A stretch of 64,000 nucleotides of DNA from Melieria omissa (taxonomy: Eukaryota > Arthropoda > Insecta > Diptera > Ulidiidae): the NCBI GenBank assembly GCA_963971225.1, contig OZ020269.1, forward strand, positions 104,812,486 through 104,876,485, in the 5' to 3' direction. The translations under genes were made by a program, and so were the position numbers. Position 1 is the first letter of the stretch, and each line of letters starts with the position of its first letter. The notes below the pieces were generated by a model. That model saw only the letters and a list, made by a program, of their open reading frames with translations, ran no database searches and was not told the origin of the DNA. Below are positions 1-9,600 of the stretch, piece after piece.

Positions 1-195
1 TCCACTGGTCGCCCGACAGTACGTTTTCAATTATTATTTGTAAATAACAATATTCGGACAAACAGCAGCAACAACAACAATCATTGCCAGAATCGCACTG
101 TCAACAACATTGAGGCCATTGAACGCTTGGCCCCGCACCTGGCGCTGCGCCATCAACACGCACGCAGCTCGACAAGAACTCATGCGTTAAATTAA
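1..195 (+). CDS. Possible 3'-terminal coding exon of a convergent plus-strand gene (partial)
   Basis: Frame 1 is open from the first base of the window to a TAA at 193-195, about 64 codons. The stretch 105-180 is G+C-rich (NIEAIERLAPHLALRHQH region), unlike the A+T-rich DNA around it, which suggests coding or another constraint. Overlapping AATAAA words follow at 196-205. No start or splice acceptor is visible because the window begins inside it, and I recognise no domain. It would be convergent with KCNQ, whose stop is at 482. The opposite strand also has a shorter open frame here, so this is a tentative call. Confidence 0.25.
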   Translation, partial: STGRPTVRFQLLFVNNNIRTNSSNNNNHCQNRTVNNIEAIERLAPHLALRHQHARSSTRTHALN

Positions 196-421
196 AATAA
201 ATAAAATATGTACATTTGTATGTACTTTCAATTTGCAGCAAAGTGAAAATGAAAAATAAAAACAAAAACAAAAAAATTTAAATTCAGAAAAACCCAAATC
301 AACAAACGACGCCCACACGACACCTGGCTCGCGTAATTTTATGCATGAAAATGCCTGAAAATTGCAAAAATTTAAACTCGATTAACATAATTTGAGATTA
401 AAGCTCGCGCTGGTTGGAAAT

Positions 422-427
422 TTTATT
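422..427 (-). promoter_or_regulatory. Candidate polyadenylation signal of KCNQ
   Basis: AATAAA on the minus strand, about 55 nt after the KCNQ stop codon at 482-484. It is the first such hexamer downstream of the stop, and implies a very short 3' UTR unless later signals are also used. Confidence 0.45.
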
Positions 428-481
428 GAACAATATTTCAACAATTATCTGACAATTACTGCAACGCGTCACGTCCACACG

Positions 482-639
482 TCAGTTGCGGATGTTCGGT
501 ATTTGCAGAAAGGTGGTGCGCTCCGTGACCGCATCAATGTCCGACGAAGGATACTTGGAATCAATTTCATTCTCACCATACAAATAGGCCTCCTCGAAGC
601 CGCCAATCTCATCCACAAACGTCACTACGGAGGCTCTTT
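482..639 (-). CDS. KCNQ: KCNQ last coding exon
   Basis: Acceptor AAATCGACAG. Encodes [20 protein letters not shown] then an acidic stretch and [15 protein letters not shown], with TGA at 482-484. It completes a 641-codon frame, which supports the whole exon set. Confidence 0.85.
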
Positions 640-3600
640 CTGTCGATTTGATTGTAAACAAACTTTAAAAAATTCAAAGCAGTAAAAAATACAAAACATC
701 AACCAATACTCACTTGAATTTTCTTTGGATTTGCCATCACCGGAGACGCTGTTGTGACGCCGTCGTGCGCTCTCGTTGCTCGACCTTCTGTGTAGCGCAT
801 CGCACGAGCTGGAAATGACTCTAAGGATAACAAAAAACAAATCCGCCCACATTTGCGTTAAACCCACTCGCCACTAATAAAGCAAACTTTTCGGTGCCTC
901 TTACTTTTCTTCACTGGTTTTTATTCGCTCCAATAAATCATTTGTGGGCCTCGGCACCTGACTCAGCAGCGCTGCGCTGTCCGGCTGCGTGCCTGCTGCG
1001 CCGCTTTGGCGCCGTTCGTGCTCGCTCAGCGCCTGCGCTTCGTGATCGCGCATGTAGGCTCGTATGAGAAAGTCCAACTTGTCCTCAATGCTGGTAACCT
1101 GCGTAAAGTGTGAGAAAGTGTGTTCAAGTCTCTGTGTCGACTGTGTAAGAACAGAGAAGCACCTGTCTTTCAACATTTACAATACGTGACGCCAGACAAA
1201 TTTTGTTGGCATCTTTGATTTTTGGCGCACGCTTGCCGCCCAATACTTGATCCAGTCTGCAATTGAGAATTGATTTTTTTGTAATTAATTTTTATTGTTA
1301 GTATGTATAAGAAGAAGAAGTAGAAGAAAATATGAATTCTGTTGAATTCTAGTTTATTTTAAATATTTATATTAGTGAAACATTAAACAGGATCAGGGTT
1401 TTACGACTAAAACAAGCTGAAAGGGAGCTCAAGGAGTTGGATTTGGACAACCTTTACTTTCAAGAAGACAGATGACGAAACAATCGAGTCATTGCGACGT
1501 TTCCTGACCGTGTAATTTCGCATTTTGAATACACAAATTGACCGCCAAAATTTTGAATTTTTGTGAATTTCTGGCAAGAGGCCAGAAACGTAGACAGACA
1601 AGTCATGGTTTCTTCACCACAACCAGGCGCGGATCCAGAAAAATATTTCGGGGGGGGTTTTAAAAAGTAATTCTTTAATATTTATAAAATGCCTTTTAAT
1701 TTGTATGTAGTTTTATAGTCGATCCAAATATTTCGAGGGGGTTTCAACCCCCAAAACCCCCCTGGATCCGCCACTGACCACAACCATACACCGGTTCACA
1801 TATTTCATAAATTTCCGTCATATTTTTTAACAAAAACAATGTTCATACCGACATTTTCTTATTCCCGCAATTCAAGTAATCACTTTGTGAAAAGCCTTTT
1901 AAAACAATTGAGACCATAAAGGAGAATTCGTAGAAGCTGCGGGCAATCCCAAAATTAAACTATGAAAAGTATTTTCAAGATTGATGGAGATTACTTTGAA
2001 AACATGAATGGACGGGTTCCTGATAAATTAAAACTTTTTATTCAAAAACATAATATTTGGTTTCATATTTTGGTTTTGAAATCTGTAAACAATTTGTGAA
2101 CAAAAATTCTTTAATTCATAAAAATCGGGTTTGGGTCAAAAGATTTCATCATTTCTGTAGCGCACAATTTTTTTTTACGCACTCCTTATAACAAATACAC
2201 AGTGCAACAAATTAAAAAAAATCGTTGAATGCTTTTTTACCAAAAGTCACTTATATAAATTTAGCTCTCATGGTTTCCAGGATATTCAAGGATACAATTT
2301 TACTCGATTTCTTTCATATCTTTTTCATAAAATTTTTCAGAAAAGGATAATTTTTCATTGACTTCATATTACGCTTTCGTTTTAAAAGTTTCAGTAAGGG
2401 GCACTAAGCCGCCATCTTTTTACTTTTTCATCTACTGAGGTCCTCTATCGAATGAGACATGTTTGACCTTGTCCCTTTTTTTAGTGTTGCACTGTGATAT
2501 CGATGAGTATTTGATTCATTTATTGAAGATTTCCAAATGTTTTTCAAAAAATCAGAACTTATTCCAAACATCCGCAAACAATTTTAACTTTGAAAGGGAT
2601 CTTTGAAGCCTTCACTGCTAAGATGGAGCCTCAATTATAAGAAAACGTAATGAAAGATTTTGAGAAAAGAAAAGTTAGAAAATTGATCGGAAAAGTTTCC
2701 AACCTATGAAAGATGCACGAAATTTATTCTTAACATTTTTATATTAATTTTTGTAGATAATCTCCATGTACTCATTGTACTTTTCCCATCAGTGCTCTGA
2801 TTTATGTAACCATCTAAATTGAACTCGGTAACTTTCCTCACAAATAATCATTAAAGTGATGGTCTCTCTCTCACGAAAATCTCTGTCCTCCGAGCGCTTG
2901 TCTTGACTTACGTAGGAAACAAAGTCGCTTGCGCATTCAAAATGGCTGAAATTTATCTTTCAAAAGAGATGTAAACAAATTCCCAATTTGATGACAGATT
3001 CACGTTGAGGTCGAAAACTTTTTAGACTTTTCAGGTCTAACCCAACCAATGGTTCCACTTTACCTTGTCTCCTGGACAGTTTCCGAATGAGCGGAACTTC
3101 CTACTTAGGTAAACTTTCAAATTATTAAAATTTAAATTATGGTTTTCTCATAAATTGCTTAGAGTGTTCGAACTTAAAAGCTTCAATGTGATACTTAACA
3201 ATATAAAAGAGGTGTCAGATATACATAATTCAAAAATAGACTCGGTTCAATACAAGAAATTAGATATGCTGAAAAGTCCTATGAACTTGCTTCAATCTTA
3301 CCTTGCATGTATATTTTTTACACGACCCAATAAGTCCGCATGTCCCACCGCATACTGTTCCATGACGTCCTTAACGTCGTAGGGCTTCAAGGCCTCCTTG
3401 AACTTTCGACGGGCCACCATATATTTGAGCTTAAATATTAATGAAAAGTGAAAGTAGTTAGAGCAAAATGCTGTTTATCTTTAAACTTGATTATAAGATT
3501 ACATATTTCTTAACTTTTATTCACTTTTTCCAACAGTCTTAGTCTTAGTCTTTTGATCAGAACTATTATGAAATAATAACGATCGATTCAGCATGCATTG

Positions 3601-6600
3601 CTTTTCATTCTTCATTATTTTTAAGAGATATTCAAGTTCTAAAACAAAAACCGAAGCTTTCATAAACGACTACAAATCACTACGTATGAGTTTTGATAAG
3701 AAAAAACAGTGTCTTTAGAATCAAAAGATCTGAGCAAAAACATAATTTAAAAACTGCACAAATTTTGTAATTTAAAAAATTTTAAAAATTAAAAAAAAAA
3801 AACTGAACGTATCCTAAAAATGAAACAAAAGTGAATAGGGGGAACTGAGGTATTGAAAATTGTATGACCGTCTATTTCACGATGCTGTTTCATAATGAAA
3901 ATTACTACAATATGAAGTCAGAAACAATACCCGGTTCCCAATTATACACGAAATCAAAAGGTGGTACTGTCGATTTTCATTTTCAAGAATTGGAGTCGAA
4001 GGCGGCACTGTCGACCAGTCCGCAGTCAAGAATTGGCGGGATATTTGTTAATGCAATTTTAAAATCACTACATTCCTTACAAAGGGCAAAATATCGGCCG
4101 ATATTTATGAGAAGGAGTGTGTAAACTGCAGTCGTGTACCATTTTATAAGAAACACACACAACATTATTTTAACCCGATTCAGCTACTGATCCCTTCTTT
4201 TTAGTCCAACAAGTTTGTATCTTACTAAACCCTAACTTGGAACTCACCGTTCTGATGAAACGTATAGCAATTTTGTGATGATTTGTAAGCTTCTTGCAGG
4301 GCGGAAAGAACTCAATTTCTATATGAAATACAAAAACAAATAATAAAACCAATATAATAAAATTAAATATACAAAAAAGAATTGTAAAAATAAAATAACA
4401 AAATTGAGTATACAATAAACAAATTATAAATATCTCCGAAAATGTGTTTTAAACGATGTGTTTTGGGTTGAAAATTCGAAAAGCAAAAATTTTTCACGAT
4501 TTTATGACAATTTAATAGGTTTTTTCAGAACAAAAAGTAATCAATTCCTCTCATAAAATTATATCATTTGATTTGCGGGGTTTGCGTAAAATTTTTGAGC
4601 TCGATTCCATTTGAAATTATATTTTGCTCCAGAAATTTTTGTATTTGGGGGTTGTGAACCCTGTGTGCGCCACTGGCACCACTTCTTTCAACCATCAAAT
4701 GCTCTCAACTCTACATACCCGCCTGTTCCAGTAATGTGGTTTTATCGCGCGTTGCTGCCGGCTTGAAGGGTCTCTGAAGTATTTGCGCTTCCACATTCGA
4801 CGCATCGCCCTGTGACACATGCACCATGGGATTTCGCTGACGACGCATGGTCGGCAGGCGTGTGGCAAAGTACCCATTGAACTTGGGACTATTAAAAAAA
4901 ATACCAATAAAAATCCACATTATTTCATAGCGTTCTCACTCCAATCCAGCCTCACTTACGAATTGGTGGGACCACTCAAGTGCACTTCGTGTATTTTCCA
5001 CGTTGCCAACGAGGTTGACTGCTCGTCGGCGGCATAGCAACGCCAGACCGCCTGTATGAGCATAGCTGCCGGCTGGTAGCGGCTAATCATGTGTTTCTGC
5101 CGCTGCTGCTGCTGCACCTTCAACGCGAAGCCGCTGCCCAGAATGCCCTGCAATGAATGAACGACTAAGAAATGGAGCGCGCGATCAGCTGGCGACAACC
5201 ACTCACCGCGGGCAGCGCGAAGAACGAATACGTCAGCAAGGTGACAATGGTGCTAATCAATTTTCCCTGCCATGTAACGGGCACCATGTCGCCATAGCCA
5301 ATGGTGCACAGTGTAATCTGTTCAGGAACCACGCAAAGGTTTAAATATTTTATTACTGAACAAAAATGTATTGATTGATTCAATCCTTTCTCCTTTTACT
5401 TACAACAGCCCACCACAGCGATTGTGGAAAATTACGAAATTGATCATTGACATCCTTCTCGACCAAATACACCGAAAATGCAGCACAAACCAGGCCCAGA
5501 AAACCAATATAAACCGTGGTTATTAATTCCTAAAAGAAAATTTTATTCACTCTTTATGCGATTCTTGTTTGACAGCGGCCAGTTTTGTTTGCACTTCAGA
5601 CCTGTCTGTGCGCATAAACCACACTGCCGAGCAACTTCCAGCTGCCACCACGCCGATCCATGCGCAGCATTCGCAGTATCTGAAAGTATCGCAGACCGCG
5701 CATTGTGCTGGTGGCAAAAACTCGTCCCGGCGCTCCCAAGCACAGCGCTATGGACGAAGCCACTATGGTTATGATGTCTAAGAATAGAAAACTCGTTTCA
5801 TTAATCGGGCGGCATTTCATTGATCTCTGAGCTGCAGTTACTCGCCTACAACGCAAAACGTCTGCGTTATGAATTTCAAGCGTCCCATGCATCCCTGATA
5901 GCGCGACCGACAGCCAGATGCCCACAACCTAATCGAATTTGTTTACGCACCAAATTCACAAATTCTTGTGAAATTCTTCAACTCTATTAATTTATTTAGG
6001 TTCGTGTTGTTGTCTTACCGTATGACAAACTCTATGCTGAGCCACAGCACAACCACAATCTCCATGTGGTAAAGGGCAAAGACTGCCTGCTCTTGGTAGG
6101 TTTCAATTGTGGCAAATATGCTAATGCCCAGACAGGCAAACACCATTAAAAATCTGAAATAAAGTTGGGGGAATTTTACTTAAGCATTTGTTTTGATTTG
6201 GCTTATTATTGTTGTTTATATTTTTAATTATTTTTTGCCTTGTTTCTGACTTGATTTGGCTTGATTTATAGAACCCGAATTATATCAGAGCCGGTTAGGA
6301 CTTTACACTTAACCCTCGAGTTCCCAATTTAAATGCTACTGGACAGAACTTGGACTTAGCCCTTTCGACCCCAAAGTTGCCTGAGAGCAACTTGACCTTT
6401 TTCTCATCATATATCAAAAGCGATTGATTTATGGGTTTAATTTAAGTAGGCACCAACAAATTCATATTTTTTAAAGTGAATTCAAAGCAAATGGCAAAAA
6501 TTTTACTGTTATCCCCAAAATTATTTCCAATAATTTGCAGCGAAATCAGGGAAAGTTTGTATTCTAATTGAAGTCTACGAATTGGGCGCGTTTGATCAAA

Positions 6601-9600
6601 ACCCTGTTTCTTTAAAAATTCTTAAATAAAATCAAAAAGTGATAATTTTGTATTTTTCCATAAATATAAAATAATTTTTCTGTAATTCAAAAATATTGAT
6701 ACAAAATTTATTTAACCCGTTTGAAGCAAAAGTTCTAGCTCTAGAACTTTAACAAAGAGAGGTGGCGACTTCAAATGTCGTGTACACACTTCTTAGAAAA
6801 GTGTTTTATGATTAAAATACCAAAAAGTCGTGACACAGGGTAAAATTCGGGGTCGAAAGGGTTAAAATATTTCCATGTTTATTTAATAAATAGTTTTTTT
6901 TAACACAAGTTACTAGCAGAAAACTACTTTGAAGAAAATGTTTATTAAATACTAACAAAAAAAGTTTGAACTAATACTTTAATACTTTAAGTGTTTATGT
7001 CGTTAATAGCGTCCAACCGAAAACTGAAATTGACCGCAGCCGAAGCAGAATATTCGGCATAAGGAAAATATTAGGCCAAAGCCGAAGCCGAATACTAACG
7101 AATTCTAATAAAACTCCTTTTAAGGAAAAAAAGCTTATCAAATTTAGCCGTTTTTTCTCTATTCTTTTCTTTGTTCCACTTAAGAATTAATAAAAGAATA
7201 TAGACTTATATATATGTACCTTTTAAGGAAAAAATTAGAATTCCGTTTCTAACAAAAACAAAAAAATCTATCAATTAGATTGACATCTCTAATCAGCTAT
7301 TTGATTAGAGATAATTTTTATCAATCGCAAATTTGAGTGCGAAATATCGATAAAACCCGATAGCAAATAGAGAGCAAATAGATCGAGCAAATTGACTTGC
7401 ATTACGGGGCGAAAACCTTCGGCTAAAGTATTAAATAATTTTTAGCCGAATCTAATGATTTAAAATTTACTTACATTACAGGGTGAAAACCTTCGGCTAA
7501 AGTATTCGACTATTTAGGCCGAAGCCAAAGATTTATAATTGGCCGAATAGACCGAATACCGAAGTCAAAGACTAATATTCGCTGGGACACTAGTAAAAAC
7601 CAATGTGACCTTATTTTTTAGGCCATAATCAGCCAGAAATCACTGAGCCGATGTAGATAAAATAAGTACCAAACGATTTTTTTGTATGGGAATAGTGCAT
7701 AGGCTATATAAGATTGGCCACGCCTACCTCTAACGCCCACTATGATAACAAAACTCATCTATGGTAATCTTTTGTAGGGCCTTGTGGATATTAGACCATT
7801 TGGCGTGTCACTGTTGTAAGCATAGGCTACATAAAACCGGCCACGCCCCCTTTAAACTCCCACTAAACACTCAAAGTAACAGTGCATGTCTACAAATCAA
7901 TATTGATATCAGTTCTAATTCTCTAATTCATAAGGTAAACATAGGCTATAAACATTAACCACGCCCACCATAGCAACACAAATCAGCTATTGTATACTTT
8001 GTAAGCCAATGTGGCGCTTAATTTTTATCATAATTACTTAATTTTAAAGGCAACAAAATTTTACCTTATTTTTGTCTTTACTGAAAAGAAATTAAACAGT
8101 TAAATGTCTTAAAGCATTTGAGGGTTAATGAGGCGCTAACACAATAAATAAATAAAAACTTCCCACAAAATCAACAAGTAAGTGATTAGTAAATATGGCA
8201 GCGAATAGTTAGTATCTCGATATCCACAAAGAATATATGGACAGGACATCTTGTTGAGTCCTTCTTTTATTAAGCTGCTCACTGAAGTCATCACAGTACA
8301 ATGTGCCTTATGGTCTATACTTGTAAAATTGCTCACTCTGATACGCAGATATCAGCATCTGTGTTAATCAACAAGAATCATGACGATAGAACACTTTCTA
8401 TGGCATTATCCAACACTACAGAACATCGTTGCTGGTTTTTAGAGTCCAGTCTTCTGTCTAACTATTGAATTCTGGATAAATCCATCTCGATTAACAGTCA
8501 CAGTCGTAATATAACACAGGCGTAATATTTTAATGACTTAAAAATTTGAATAAATGAATACGTAATAATTTTAAGTTTTTGAGGACTGGAGTTTCCAACA
8601 ATTAGTTAATTAATTGTTAATTAATAAAAAATTTCCAAACAAGTCGTATTGGTTTATTGACTGGCAATCGGATAAGAAACAATTGAATAATTTGGTGGCC
8701 AAAAATTAACCCAGTAGGCAAACCAATTAAACAAAAAGTAAGTCAGAAAATAAATAAGTAAACCTGTAAGGTAATCAGTAAGTAAACCAGTTAATAACCC
8801 AACAAGTAAGTCAGTAAATAAGTTAATAACTAACCCAGTAAGTAAACCAGTTAACTAAGAAGTAAGTCAGTAAGTAAGCTATTAAGTTAAGTAATAAATA
8901 GGCCAGTAAGTAAACCAGTTAACCACAAATAAAGTCAGCAAATTAAGTATTAATCAGTATGTAAACCAGTTAGATATCCTTTCAGTAAGTCAATTAATAA
9001 CCCTACAAGTTTTCTGGCTTACTTATAAGACAATAATAAACCCAGTTAGTAGACCAGTCAGCTATAAAGTAAGCCTGTAAATGAGCCAATAGTAAACTAA
9101 TAAGTAAACCAGTTGGCTGCGAAGTAGGTCAGCAAGTAAGCTATTAAGTAGTTAGTTAATAAGTTAACCAGTAAGAAAGCCAGTAAGTAAACCAGTTAGT
9201 TGGCCTTTAAGGGAGCCAGAAAGTAAGCGAGGAAAAAAGCCAAAAATTACACCAGTAAGTAAACCAGCTAACCAAAAAGTAAGTAAGCCAAATCATAATC
9301 CAACAAGTAAGTTAGTAAATAAGTCAATCATTAACCCAGGAAGCAAACCCGTAAGCCTGTAAATAAGCCAATAGTAAACCAGTTAGCTACGAAGTAAGTC
9401 AGTAAGTAAGCTATTAAGTAAAGTAGTAAATAATAAGTTAGCCAGTAAGAAATTCAGTAAGTAAACCAGTTGACCTCAAACTAAGTCAGTAAATTAAGTA
9501 AGTAAACTAGTTAGATATCCTTTAAGTAAACCAGTTAATAACCCAACAAGTAAGTTAGTAAATAAGTCAATCATGAACCCAGAAAGACAACCAGTTAACC

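Noticed and set aside
3983..4165. Minus-strand 60-codon frame between KCNQ exons
   Set aside because: Not needed for phase continuity; the exon joins 4248-4318 to 3302-3429 directly and no acceptor fits.
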